64,000 nucleotides of DNA from an uncultured Duncaniella sp. GTDB taxonomy: Bacteria; Bacteroidota; Bacteroidia; Bacteroidales; Muribaculaceae. Below the pieces are notes generated by a model that saw only the letters and a program-made list of their open reading frames with translations, searched no databases and was not told where the DNA came from. Shown here piece after piece: positions 26,417-34,864 of the stretch (positions are counted from its first letter, which is position 1; each line of letters begins with the position of its first letter). Position numbers and translations under genes: made by a program. Location of the stretch: assembly GCF_910577345.1 (NCBI RefSeq), contig NZ_CAJTMT010000011.1:30193-94192 (forward strand). Reading direction: 5' to 3'.

Positions 26417-27439
26417 TCAGAACTTCACGAGGATGCGGAAGACCTTGCCGGGGGCTGCGTCCCATTTGGCGAGGGCTTCGCCGGCCTCGGAGGGGGTGAC
26501 AGTTGCTGAGATGAGTTTCTCGGCATTGTCGCGGCCGCCGGCGAGGAAGTAGCGGATGACGGCAGCGAAGTCGTTGGGCATGGCGTTGCGCGAACCGCGG
26601 ATGTCGAGTTCCTTCTGCACGAAAAGCTTGGTGTGGAACGAAACATCGTCTTTCGCATAACCGATGCAGACAACTCGTCCGCAGAAAGCCACATTCTCGA
26701 CTGCTGCAACGTAGGTGAAGGGTGAACCTACAGCCTCGATGACCACGTCGGGACCGTTGCCGTCGGTCAGACGGTTGAGTTCATCGGCGAGGTTGCTTGT
26801 AGCCGAGTTGATTGAATATGTGGCACCAAGTTCGCGGGCAAGGGCGAGCTTTTCATCATCGAGGTCAATGGCGATGACGGTTGCTCCGCGGAGGGCGGCG
26901 CGGACAATGGCACCGAGACCGATCATACCGCAACCGATGACTGCTACAATGTCGATGTCGGTCACCTGACCGCGGTCAACTGCATGGAAACCGACGCTCA
27001 TCGGCTCAACGAGCGCACATTCGCGCGGAGTGAGACCCTGAGCGGGGATAATCTTCGACCAGGGAACAGCGATATAGTCCGACATGGCACCGTGGCGCTG
27101 TACACCGAGAGTCTCGTTGTGGCGGCAGGCATTCGGACGGCCACGCCGGCACGACGAACACTTGCCACATGCGGTGTAAGGGTTGACCGTGACACTCATG
27201 CCCTTTTCAAAAAGTCCTGCGGGAACGGCTGAACCGACTTCCTCCACAGTACCACCGATTTCATGACCGGGAATCACCTGGTCGATGGCCATAGGATTCT
27301 TTCCGCGATAGGTATTGAGGTCGGAACCACAGAAACCAACATAGTGGATCTTGACCAACACATCCTCCGGTCCTACGACCGGCATTGCCTGCTCCTCGAC
27401 TACAACACGACCGGGAGCCACAATTTTTACTGACTGCAT
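26417..27439 (-). CDS. Zinc-dependent medium-chain dehydrogenase (sugar acid/polyol type)
   Basis: A 340-residue MDR-family enzyme. Catalytic zinc ligands are C37 (GFCGSD), H59 and E60 (PGHEIGG). The structural zinc cysteines are C91, C94, C97 and C105 (CGKCSSCRRGRPNAC). The NAD site is VIGCGMIGLGAI. It is the third gene of a minus-strand set with an aldo-keto reductase and an amidohydrolase. In the L-galactose pathway reported for Bacteroides vulgatus, a dehydrogenase of this type oxidises L-galactonate to D-tagaturonate; by context the same or the L-fuconate equivalent is likely here. The specificity itself is inference. Confidence 0.85.
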   Translation of the reverse strand: MQSVKIVAPGRVVVEEQAMPVVGPEDVLVKIHYVGFCGSDLNTYRGKNPMAIDQVIPGHEIGGTVEEVGSAVPAGLFEKGMSVTVNPYTACGKCSSCRRGRPNACRHNETLGVQRHGAMSDYIAVPWSKIIPAQGLTPRECALVEPMSVGFHAVDRGQVTDIDIVAVIGCGMIGLGAIVRAALRGATVIAIDLDDEKLALARELGATYSINSATSNLADELNRLTDGNGPDVVIEAVGSPFTYVAAVENVAFCGRVVCIGYAKDDVSFHTKLFVQKELDIRGSRNAMPNDFAAVIRYFLAGGRDNAEKLISATVTPSEAGEALAKWDAAPGKVFRILVKF

Positions 27440-27539
27440 TTTCGTTTATATCTTTTTAGTATTTCTATATTCAATGATTTTACCGAATCAACCGGATAAA
27501 AGACAAGAATAAACATTCCCTCCGATTTTGTCGGAAAAA

Positions 27540-27575
27540 CTTATGTTTCTTCTGCCCTTATGTTCTTTTGTATCC
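27540..27575. repeat. 9-nt-periodic repeat, pyrimidine arm
   Basis: Four exact 9-nt steps: cttatgttt, cttctgccc, ttatgttct, tttgtatcc. A weaker purine-rich counterpart (ggataaaagacaagaataaa) lies at 27493-27512. It is in the gap between the dehydrogenase and amidohydrolase genes. Confidence 0.7.
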
Positions 27576-27599
27576 TTAAATTTCAGTCATCCACACGCA

Positions 27600-28526
27600 C
27601 TACTCCGACATATTCTTGACGTAGGGAAGCTGCGGGAGATTCTTGAAACCGTAGAATTTCACGGCATTGTCGCCGAGGAAGAGATGTTTCTCCTCTTCGG
27701 TCAGTTCCTTTGACTTGGTGATGAAATCGTATGACATACGGTAGGTGATCGCCGTGATGGTGCGCGGATAGTCCGAACCCCACATCAGTTTGTCCATTCC
27801 GACCTCATCGGCAGCCTCCTTGATGGCGCGGACAGCCGACGGGAATGGATAGAACTCCGAGTTGAAGAGCCATGTGATGCCACCGGCCTCGACCATTACG
27901 TTGGGAGCCTTGGCGAGCTTTATCTGCTCCATCCAGCCCTCGGTAGTTACCATGCCGAAGTGTCCGATGGCCACTTTCAGTCCGGGACACTCCTCAATCA
28001 CCTCCTTCATCTCCCCTACCTGCGTGTCGCCGTCGGCAAGAGTGATGGAGAGGATGACACCGCGGCGTTCCATCTCCTTGAAGAGCTTCATCATCTCGTC
28101 GGAGTTGAGCCACACGCGCTTTCCGTCCTCAAGGGGGAGGCGGTGGGCAGGGATGGCAAGGCCACGGAAACCGGCATCCATCAGCTCGAGGGCACGGGGG
28201 AGGAAACCGGGTTCGCGGAATTCACACATACCGTTGACAAAGAAGCGGTCGGGATGCTTGCGGGCCACTTCGGCAAGATATTCGTTCTGCTCACCGTCAA
28301 TGAACTCCTGCACGACGACCGCACCGGCCACCTGCGCATAGTCCATGTTGGAGAGGAAGACCTCGACCGTATTGCGCCCGTCAATCATGAACGGCGGGAG
28401 CATCTGGCGCTCCTCACCCATGAAATCGGCACGGCCGTTGGGGAGCGGACGGATTGGCCGACCATTCACCACCGTGTCCTGACGCAGCCACAAGTGTGAA
28501 TGCGCGTCTATAATGAAATGTTCCAT
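27600..28526 (-). CDS. Amidohydrolase-2 family, probable sugar lactonase
   Basis: A 308-residue TIM-barrel hydrolase; ATG at 28524-28526 is preferred to the TTG two codons earlier. It has the N-terminal HxH metal motif (DAHSHLW, H9 and H11), VAIGHFGMV and the late metal-site aspartate in WGSDYPRT. The amidohydrolase_2/COG3618-like group contains L-fucono- and L-galactono-lactonases. Placed between a sugar 1-dehydrogenase and a sugar-acid dehydrogenase, opening the lactone is the step that would be needed. It is 73 bp downstream of the aldo-keto reductase gene. Confidence 0.82.
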   Translation of the reverse strand: MEHFIIDAHSHLWLRQDTVVNGRPIRPLPNGRADFMGEERQMLPPFMIDGRNTVEVFLSNMDYAQVAGAVVVQEFIDGEQNEYLAEVARKHPDRFFVNGMCEFREPGFLPRALELMDAGFRGLAIPAHRLPLEDGKRVWLNSDEMMKLFKEMERRGVILSITLADGDTQVGEMKEVIEECPGLKVAIGHFGMVTTEGWMEQIKLAKAPNVMVEAGGITWLFNSEFYPFPSAVRAIKEAADEVGMDKLMWGSDYPRTITAITYRMSYDFITKSKELTEEEKHLFLGDNAVKFYGFKNLPQLPYVKNMSE

Positions 28527-28599
28527 TTTCAAAACTTTCTCTATTCTCTATACTCTATACTTTCTCCTCTATACTAAATTTGCTCGAAGAGCAAAAAAT

Positions 28600-29532
28600 C
28601 TACGAGTTTTTCCAGCGCACACGCATCTGGTCGCCGATGATCTCGCGCACCTCGCGAACGAGGTTCTCATCCATCGGCTCCTCAGCAAACGCAAGATTCT
28701 TGCGCACGTTGTCGGGATTCGCCGAGCTGAAGAGAGTAGTGGCGATACGGGGATTGCTGATTGCATACTGCACGGCAAGTTTCTCGATGGGATAACCCTT
28801 GGCGTTGCAGTGGGCGGCGGCGCGCTGACAGGCTTCGACAAGCGACTTGGGCGCCGGATGCCATGCGGGCACACCGCGCTGCGAGAGCAGACCCATCGAC
28901 AGCGGGGAAGCGCTGATGACACCGATGCCTCTCTCCTCAAACATGTCGAGGTAGTCGACGAGCATATCATCGTTGAGCGTATAGTGACAGAAATTCATGA
29001 TTGTCTCGACCATTCCTTCGGGAGTGTTCTCGACAACCCATTTGATATTCTCAGGCTGAAGGTCGGTGATGCCGACATGGCCCACGAGACCAGCCTCCTT
29101 CAGTTCGACGAGTGCCGGAAGGGTTTCCTCGGCAACCTGCTTGAGGTCGGCAAATTCGATGTCGTGGACATTTATGAGGTCGATATAGTCAATGCCGAGG
29201 CGCTCCATGCTCTCGCTGACGCTCTCCTTGGCGCGCTTGGCCGAATAGTCCCAGGTGTTCACACCGTCCTTGCCGTAGCGGCCAACCTTCGTCGAGAGGA
29301 AATATTTGTCGCGGGGAATCTCGCGCAGAGCCTTGCCGAGAACGGTCTCAGCCTTGTAGTGTCCGTAGTAAGGCGACACGTCGATGAAGTTCATGCCTCC
29401 GTCAACCGCCGCATGGACAGCCTCGATGGCGCGGGGTTCGTTGATGTCGTGGAACACTGCTCCGAGCGACGACGCCCCGAAGCTCAATGCCGACACCTTC
29501 ATGCCGGTTTTACCTATTTCATGATATTCCAT
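28600..29532 (-). CDS. Aldo-keto reductase, L-fucose/L-galactose 1-dehydrogenase-like
   Basis: A 310-residue AKR barrel with the catalytic residues D51, Y56 (DVSPYYG), K82 (STKVGR) and the His in NVHDIEF. The pattern SALSFGASSLGAVFHDI and the DVSPYYGHYKAE motif are those of the D-threo-aldose/L-galactose dehydrogenase group, which oxidises C1 of L-galactose or L-fucose to the lactone. It is the first gene of the minus-strand set, with a TAACTTTG promoter box 119 bp upstream. Confidence 0.85.
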   Translation of the reverse strand: MEYHEIGKTGMKVSALSFGASSLGAVFHDINEPRAIEAVHAAVDGGMNFIDVSPYYGHYKAETVLGKALREIPRDKYFLSTKVGRYGKDGVNTWDYSAKRAKESVSESMERLGIDYIDLINVHDIEFADLKQVAEETLPALVELKEAGLVGHVGITDLQPENIKWVVENTPEGMVETIMNFCHYTLNDDMLVDYLDMFEERGIGVISASPLSMGLLSQRGVPAWHPAPKSLVEACQRAAAHCNAKGYPIEKLAVQYAISNPRIATTLFSSANPDNVRKNLAFAEEPMDENLVREVREIIGDQMRVRWKNS

Positions 29533-29650
29533 AATGTATTATGCAATGTTAAGGTGAAATGCTTGTTGCATTGGTTATCAATATAGTTTTACGATGAAGT
29601 CTGCCCCGTGTCAACTGGCGGACTTATTGTCCCGAGGCATATCTTCCCCG

Positions 29651-29681
29651 CAAAGTTACGAATTTACCGACAAGCACCAAA
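29651..29681 (-). promoter_or_regulatory. Promoter of the aldo-keto reductase operon
   Basis: On the minus strand TTTG (29678-29681) is followed after 19 nt by TAACTTTG (29651-29658), a full match to the Bacteroidetes -33/-7 pattern. Confidence 0.7.
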
Positions 29682-29892
29682 AAATACATATATAGAATTC
29701 CGACCGGGAGTATGGAAAATCAAAAAAATCGTACCGGCAGCAGAGTGAGGGTGCCCTGAAAAAAAATAGGGAAGCTGCGCAGCAGCGATATGATGGTAGC
29801 CCCGCCACGAGCGGACGGATACGAGCGACGACCGAAGGTCAAAGCTCGTATCCGGGAGCGAGGCGTGGGGTAAATGGATAATTTCATCGCTA

Positions 29893-30046
29893 CGGGCATC
29901 GAAGATGTCCGATAATAACTCACGCCTCCTGATAATTAGTATAATTGGTGGGATGAAAAATACCTTATATTACCTTGAAATGGTTCAATATCAGATAATT
30001 GGTTTGGGTATGTCGGGATGATATTATCGGACATTTTCGATGCCCG
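29893..30046. repeat. MITE-like unit with 24-nt inverted ends
   Basis: 29893-29916 (CGGGCATCGAAGATGTCCGA then TAAT) and 30023-30046 are reverse complements with one mismatch. The 106-bp interior is AT-rich and has no frame. Size and structure fit a miniature transposable element or a large RNA hairpin; no target duplication is evident. Confidence 0.5.
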
Positions 30047-30148
30047 TGGAGGATGTTATTCCTTTTCCCCACATCTTCACAAAATGCCATTCCGCCCTGC
30101 GGGCTTCATTGCATTTTGCTTGATGTGTGTTACTTCAATTATAAAAAA

Positions 30149-30182
30149 ACATGTACTATAATTCTTCTATTACAGTACATGT
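30149..30182 (-). terminator. Intrinsic terminator of the small membrane protein genes
   Basis: ACATGTACT (30149-30157) and AGTACATGT (30174-30182) form a 9-bp stem. Read on the minus strand it is followed by TTTTTTTAT, a typical U-tract. It lies 16 bp past the stop at 30198. Confidence 0.8.
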
Positions 30183-30197
30183 AATGGTAACACATTT

Positions 30198-30506
30198 CTA
30201 TGTTTTTTGAGAATTATTTTTGCCTAACACCGGTGATACCAGACATATCGGAATCAACAATAAAACATTCCAAAGCATTTTCTTCAGTGACATGTCAAAA
30301 GCATATCCAACTGTAAAGATACAGAGCATTGCAGTTGCCACACCGCTTACCAAAAGTATCGGCGCACGCTTTCGCGCATCTGAAATACGTTTTTTTAAGA
30401 GAAGATTAACTATTAGCATGACTATAACTCCTGCAGAAATGACAATTAATGACATCTGCCACGGCATAGGTAAAAAATCCAAAATTCCGACTTCTAAAAT
30501 TTTCAT
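30198..30506 (-). CDS. Small hydrophobic membrane protein, unknown
   Basis: 102 residues with three predicted membrane helices (about 10-36, 49-68 and 73-93; MSLIVISAGVIVMLIVNLLL and ILLVSGVATAMLCIFTVGYA). No family recognised. A proper ATG, a terminator right behind it and an upstream neighbour of the same character support a real gene. The gap to that neighbour is 85 bp, so they probably form a two-gene unit. Confidence 0.6.
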   Translation of the reverse strand: MKILEVGILDFLPMPWQMSLIVISAGVIVMLIVNLLLKKRISDARKRAPILLVSGVATAMLCIFTVGYAFDMSLKKMLWNVLLLIPICLVSPVLGKNNSQKT

Positions 30507-30591
30507 ATTATGTTCATAGGTTTGTTAATGTTAGATGTTTCAGGCAGATTCAGAGGGCAAGAAATGCCAACCGCTATTTTACCGTTCACGC

Positions 30592-30972
30592 TCAAAGAGA
30601 GTGTTTTGCAGACCGGCCAATGGCCATCAAGGTCAGACCAACTATCAACACTATTGTCGCAACAATCGCTGAGACCGAACGCAGCTCCTCGCTGCCACAG
30701 CCCCCAATCCAGAAACTCATCATAAAAGCTATCATCGATATGGATTCTGTGTGTGATACACCCCTCTTTGTGAGGGCAAGAATCGACCATCCGATTGATT
30801 TCAGACGAAGTATGATACTCAACACAAACATCACTGTAATCACACCCATGCTGATGCCAAGCCCCATAGACATGGGCCATGAGACCAGGGCGATTATCAA
30901 GGACCAAATGAGTGCGAATCTAAGAATATCCGTCGAATTCCGATCGGCTAATAATTGGAGAAATCTGTTCAT
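30592..30972 (-). CDS. Small multi-pass membrane protein, unknown
   Basis: 126 residues starting at ATG 30970-30972 (MNRFLQLLADRNSTDIL); the frame runs further upstream but that part overlaps the promoter. Three to four predicted helices: FALIWSLIIALVSWPMSMG, ISMGVITVMFVLSIIL, ISMIAFMMSFWIGG and VSAIVATIVLIVGLTLMAI. No family recognised. It precedes the 30198 gene. Base composition is more AT-rich than the neighbouring catabolic genes, which may mean separate ancestry. Confidence 0.6.
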   Translation of the reverse strand: MNRFLQLLADRNSTDILRFALIWSLIIALVSWPMSMGLGISMGVITVMFVLSIILRLKSIGWSILALTKRGVSHTESISMIAFMMSFWIGGCGSEELRSVSAIVATIVLIVGLTLMAIGRSAKHSL

Positions 30973-31293
30973 GACTATACTATGTTTTTTATATTGTATA
31001 TATTGTGCGACGTGGGTTTCAGATGGGCATAAGGGCCTCAAATAGTATAGGTTTGTAATTATTGTTTTCGCAAATTTAAGCAAATAATCCTTAAATTCCA
31101 ATATACAGCCGAAAAAATCACCCTCCTTGCCGGAAATCACCATCCCGGCAAAGCAAAACGGCTGAAAAATCTGCATTTTTGGAATTTCTGCACTTACTTA
31201 CATTCTTTTATCCCCAAATTTTGTAACTTTACCAACCGATAGGAAAAAATACCGACCATCTATTTCAACTAAAAATAAATCAAACGAAAAACA
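30973..31293. other. Divergent promoter region (321 bp)
   Basis: Holds a minus box TAAATTTG (31071-31078) for the small membrane protein genes and a near-consensus plus box TAACTTTA (31224-31231) for the araD-like gene, with AT-rich spacer between. No gene seen. Confidence 0.5.
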
Positions 31294-31980
31294 ATGCTTG
31301 AAGAATTAAAAGAAAAAGTATTCAAGGCCAACATCGACCTTGTGAAACATGGCCTCGTCATCTACACCTGGGGCAACGTCTCCGGCATAGATCCCGAAAC
31401 CCGCCTCGTGGTCATCAAGCCCAGCGGTGTCGACTATGACGACATGAAGGCTGAGGACATGGTGGTCGTCGACCTCGACGGCAACGTGGTTGAAGGCAAA
31501 CTCCGCCCCTCGTCCGACACCCCCACCCACCTCGCGCTCTACCGCGCATTCCCCGAAATCGGCGGCGTGGTCCACACCCACTCCACCTACGCCACTGCAT
31601 GGGCACAGGCCGGCATCGACCTCCCCAACATTGGCACAACCCACGCTGACTATTTCCACCACGCAATCCCCTGCACCCCCGACATGACAGAGGCTGAGGT
31701 GATGGGCGACTACGAGCTCGAGACAGGCAACGTCATCATCAAGCGCTTCGAGGGCATGAACCCCATGCACACTCCCGGCGTACTCGTCAAGAACCACGGT
31801 CCCTTCTCATGGGGCAAGACTCCCGCCGATGCCGTCCACAATGCCGTCGTGATGGAACAGGTGGCAAAGATGGCCTACATAGCCTACGGTGTCAACCCCA
31901 ACCTCACCATGAATCCCCTCCTCATCGAGAAGCACTACAACCGCAAGCACGGCCCCGGCGCCTACTACGGCCAGAACTAA
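31294..31980 (+). CDS. araD: L-ribulose-5-phosphate 4-epimerase-like class II aldolase/epimerase
   Basis: A 228-residue zinc enzyme of the class II aldolase/epimerase family. Metal ligands are H94 and H96 (VVHTHSTYA) and H168 (KNHGPFSWG). [11 protein letters not shown] and [14 protein letters not shown] follow the AraD pattern rather than FucA or RhaD, so the expected reaction is L-ribulose-5-P to D-xylulose-5-P. araA and araB are not in the window. Given the nearby fucI without fucA, an aldolase role toward fuculose-1-phosphate cannot be fully excluded. Followed by a long palindrome. Confidence 0.85.
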   Translation: MLEELKEKVFKANIDLVKHGLVIYTWGNVSGIDPETRLVVIKPSGVDYDDMKAEDMVVVDLDGNVVEGKLRPSSDTPTHLALYRAFPEIGGVVHTHSTYATAWAQAGIDLPNIGTTHADYFHHAIPCTPDMTEAEVMGDYELETGNVIIKRFEGMNPMHTPGVLVKNHGPFSWGKTPADAVHNAVVMEQVAKMAYIAYGVNPNLTMNPLLIEKHYNRKHGPGAYYGQN

Positions 31981-32016
31981 AAACATCCCGGCCTGACTCA
32001 GATATAAGCCAGGACT

Positions 32017-32178
32017 GGAAGGGCACATAAAGACAAAGGGTCAGAAGAAACAAAAGATTTTTTTTACTTTGCAATCTCGCTGAAATAACTTCTAATCGAA
32101 AATTTATTTCAGCAAATAACGGGAGTAAAATATAATTTCTTTTGTTTCTTCTGACCCTTTGTCTTTATGTGCCCTTCC
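32017..32178. repeat. Perfect 41-bp inverted repeat of 9-nt units
   Basis: 32017-32057 and 32138-32178 are exact reverse complements. The left arm divides into cacataaag, acaaagggt, cagaagaaa, caaaaga. The 80-nt interior contains a second inverted pair (GCTGAAATAA with TTATTTCAGC). It lies just after the araD-like gene and before the GH31 promoter, filling most of this 321-bp gap. Confidence 0.9.
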
Positions 32179-32242
32179 GTACCCTTCCTGCACAAGCTCA
32201 TATTACTGCACTATTTCCATTGCGGATTCCGATATTTTTTCA

Positions 32243-32250
32243 TAACTTTG
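32243..32250 (+). promoter_or_regulatory. -7 box before the GH31 gene
   Basis: TAACTTTG, a full TAnnTTTG match, 51 bp upstream of the ATG at 32302. ATTG, a near -33 match, lies 20 nt upstream. Confidence 0.65.
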
Positions 32251-32301
32251 TAATGCGTAAAATTTTAACTGTAAAAACTTACACTCACTCCATTTCTAAA
32301 T

Positions 32302-34686
32302 ATGAAAATCATCGGTTCGGCAAAACTCATGGGCGCCGTGGCGTTCATGCTTGCTCCGCATTTTGTCTCCGCCCGGTCACAGCAAGCGGACATCGACCTC
32401 ACCACCCCCTCAGGTCGGAAAGTTGTAGTGACCGCTGTCAACGACAACATCATCAAAGTCTCCAACCTCCTCCCCGGTGAGAAAATCCCGGCATCGGCTG
32501 CTTCTGTAATCAAAAACTGCACAGGTGATGCAACCGTCACGACAGCTCCCGGCATGGCACTCATGACCACCCGTGGCGGGATAGTCGTGAGGGTCGACAG
32601 CATCAGCGGTGCGGTCGACATCAACGCCGGAGCCAACAAAGCTGTCAGCGACCCCGGTCTGCGCACAAATGCCGGAGGCCGTCAGAGCCTTTCGCTCTCG
32701 ACGATGGGCAGCGGATCATTCTACGGTGCCGGAGAACGCGGCCACAGCTTCAACCTCGCGGGCGACACTCTCGTCATGTACAACCGCCAGAACTACGGCT
32801 ACACCGAAGGCGACCCGCGCATCTCGCAGATGAACATAACAATGCCACTCTTCATCTCCTCCAACGGCTACTCCGTGGTGTTCGACGACTATGCCGCCGC
32901 CGAGATGGTGATGTCCAACCCCATTGTCTACACCTCCGAATCCCGCTCACCGATTTCCTACTACTTCATCAATGGCGCAGGCACTCTCGCCGACGCGACC
33001 CGTCAACTCTCCGCACTCACAGGCCGTCAGGACCTCCCGCCCTTCTGGTCGCTCGGCTACATCACGTCGAAATACGGCTACCGCACCCAGGATGAGACTG
33101 TCGGAGTTGTCGACACTCTCCGTCGTGCCGGCTATCCCGTCGACGGTATTGTGCTCGACCTCTACTGGTATGGAAAGGAGCAGGACATGGGACGCCTCGC
33201 ATGGGAACCCGCCCAATGGCCCGACCACAAGAAGATGCTTGCCGACCTGAAGAAGCAGGGTGTCAACACCGTCATCATCTCGCAACCCTACATCCTACGC
33301 AATGGTGAGGGTCTTGCCAACTACAACGAACTCGCCTCTAAAGGACTTCTCCTCAAAGACTCCACCGGCAATCCGCAGGAGGTCACAATCTGGGTCGGCG
33401 AAGGCGGCATGTTTGACATGGCCAACCCCGACACCCGCGCATGGCTTGCCGACCGCTACAAGCAACTCACCCTCGAAGGCGTGGGCGGATGGTGGGGAGA
33501 CCTTGGCGAACCGGAAGTGCATCCCGAGACAGGCATCCACGCCAACGGACTCTCCACGCGCGAATATCACAACCAGTATGGCAACGACTGGAGCGCTGTC
33601 ATCTACGACATGTTCAAGTCTGACTTCCCCGACACCCGACTGATGACCATGATGCGCGGCGGCACCACCGGCTTGCAGCGCTACAGCGTCTTCCCCTGGT
33701 CGACCGACGTCTCCCGCTCATGGGGAGGTCTGCAACCTCAGGTGAAAATCATGCTCAACTCCGGTCTCAGCGGTCTCGGCTACATGAGCCACGATGTCGG
33801 AGGTTTCGCAATCGACAAGGAGCACCCCTACGATCCCGAACTCTATGTCCGCTGGCTTCAGCTCGGCCTCTTCTCCCCCATCCTCCGCACCCACGCGCAG
33901 GACACAGCCGAACCCTACAAATATCCCGAACAGCAGGACATCATCCTCCCGCTCATCAAGGAACGCTACCGCTGGCTCCCCTACAACTACACTCTCGCCT
34001 ACGAAAATGCCTCGCAGGGTCAGCCCCTCGTGCGTCCGCTCAACTTCTACACTCCCGGCAGCGGAATGTATGACGACATCACCGACGAATACCTCTGGGG
34101 ACGCGACCTCCTCGTGGCACCGGTCATGACACAAGGCTCCACCGAGCGTCAGGTCATCTTCCCCGAAGGTCTGTGGGTGGACTACGCCAACCCCTCGAAA
34201 TTCTACCACGGTGGCGACACCATCACCTATCCCGCACCTCTCTCCGTACTCCCCCTCTTCGTCCGCGCAGGAGCCTTCCTCCCGCAAGCTGACTACGACA
34301 TGAAATCGACCGGCGACTACTGCACCGATTCCTATACCGTCAACTACTATCCCTATCTCGGCAAGTCGGAGTATGTGATGTATGAAGATGACCGCAAGTC
34401 GACCTCATCGCTCGCCGACAAAGCATTCTCGCTCATCACCTTCACCGGCGATGCGTCGGTTGAGGGCATCAACATCTACGTGACTGCCGAAGGCACCTAT
34501 CCCGGCGCACCCTCCGTGAAAAACATGACATTCAAAATCCACCTCATCGACGTGCGTCCCTCCGAAATCACCGTCGACGGCAAGAAGCTCTCCAAAGGCG
34601 CGTGGAAATACGACTCCACCTCTTCCACCGTCACTCTCCCGGTCAAATGGACCGTCGCACACCCCCTCCACATCGAAATCCGCTAA
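32302..34686 (+). CDS. Exported GH31 alpha-glycosidase
   Basis: A 794-residue enzyme with an N-terminal signal segment (about 1-25), so periplasmic or surface. After an N-terminal beta-sandwich (YGAGERGHSFNLAGDTLVMY) the barrel starts near residue 245. The nucleophile is Asp400 (GWWGDLGEPE) and the acid/base Asp469 (WSTDVSRSW). Substrate loops GYITSKYGYR and DLYWYGKEQDMG match alpha-glucosidase or glucosyltransferase-type GH31 rather than the YicI group at 15926. Likely action is on alpha-linked gluco-oligosaccharides. It is a single-gene unit between two palindromes. Confidence 0.9.
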   Translation: MKIIGSAKLMGAVAFMLAPHFVSARSQQADIDLTTPSGRKVVVTAVNDNIIKVSNLLPGEKIPASAASVIKNCTGDATVTTAPGMALMTTRGGIVVRVDSISGAVDINAGANKAVSDPGLRTNAGGRQSLSLSTMGSGSFYGAGERGHSFNLAGDTLVMYNRQNYGYTEGDPRISQMNITMPLFISSNGYSVVFDDYAAAEMVMSNPIVYTSESRSPISYYFINGAGTLADATRQLSALTGRQDLPPFWSLGYITSKYGYRTQDETVGVVDTLRRAGYPVDGIVLDLYWYGKEQDMGRLAWEPAQWPDHKKMLADLKKQGVNTVIISQPYILRNGEGLANYNELASKGLLLKDSTGNPQEVTIWVGEGGMFDMANPDTRAWLADRYKQLTLEGVGGWWGDLGEPEVHPETGIHANGLSTREYHNQYGNDWSAVIYDMFKSDFPDTRLMTMMRGGTTGLQRYSVFPWSTDVSRSWGGLQPQVKIMLNSGLSGLGYMSHDVGGFAIDKEHPYDPELYVRWLQLGLFSPILRTHAQDTAEPYKYPEQQDIILPLIKERYRWLPYNYTLAYENASQGQPLVRPLNFYTPGSGMYDDITDEYLWGRDLLVAPVMTQGSTERQVIFPEGLWVDYANPSKFYHGGDTITYPAPLSVLPLFVRAGAFLPQADYDMKSTGDYCTDSYTVNYYPYLGKSEYVMYEDDRKSTSSLADKAFSLITFTGDASVEGINIYVTAEGTYPGAPSVKNMTFKIHLIDVRPSEITVDGKKLSKGAWKYDSTSSTVTLPVKWTVAHPLHIEIR

Positions 34687-34691
34687 TCCCT

Positions 34692-34859
34692 ATATCCCGG
34701 AAGGGTACATAAAGACAGAAGGTCAGAAGGAACATAAGGTTTTTATAATCAGAAATTTGAGGCGAGTTAAATTAAGTATAACTTCCTTATTTAATTTCTT
34801 TCTACTAAAAACCTTATGTTCCTTCTGACCTTCTGTCTTTATGTACCTTTCCGGGATAT
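34692..34859. repeat. 54-bp inverted repeat of 9-nt units (one mismatch)
   Basis: 34692-34745 and 34806-34859 pair over 54 bp with a single mismatch. Units in the left arm: acataaaga, cagaaggtc, agaaggaac, ataaggttt. The loop is 60 nt. It lies between convergent genes (GH31 and the M6-like protease) and would serve as terminator for both. Confidence 0.92.
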
Positions 34860-34864
34860 GTGAG

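Larger units (their letters stand above)
29533..30197. other. 665-bp gene-free region with nested inverted repeats
   Basis: No convincing gene. Contents from left to right: the aldo-keto reductase promoter, a 10-bp hairpin GGATACGAGC/GCTCGTATCC (29817-29826 and 29844-29853), a 154-bp unit bounded by 24-nt inverted ends (29893-30046), and a terminator at 30149-30182. The short frames here merely follow the repeats. Confidence 0.6.

Noticed and set aside
29720..29923. 67-codon minus-strand frame rich in Arg/Ser
   Set aside because: It runs through the hairpin at 29817-29853 and into the MITE-like unit, with no start context; composition is that of a structured repeat.
30503..30907. 134-codon minus-strand frame
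   Set aside because: It overlaps the 126-residue membrane protein gene in another frame; the latter has coherent hydrophobic helices and a good ATG, this one does not.
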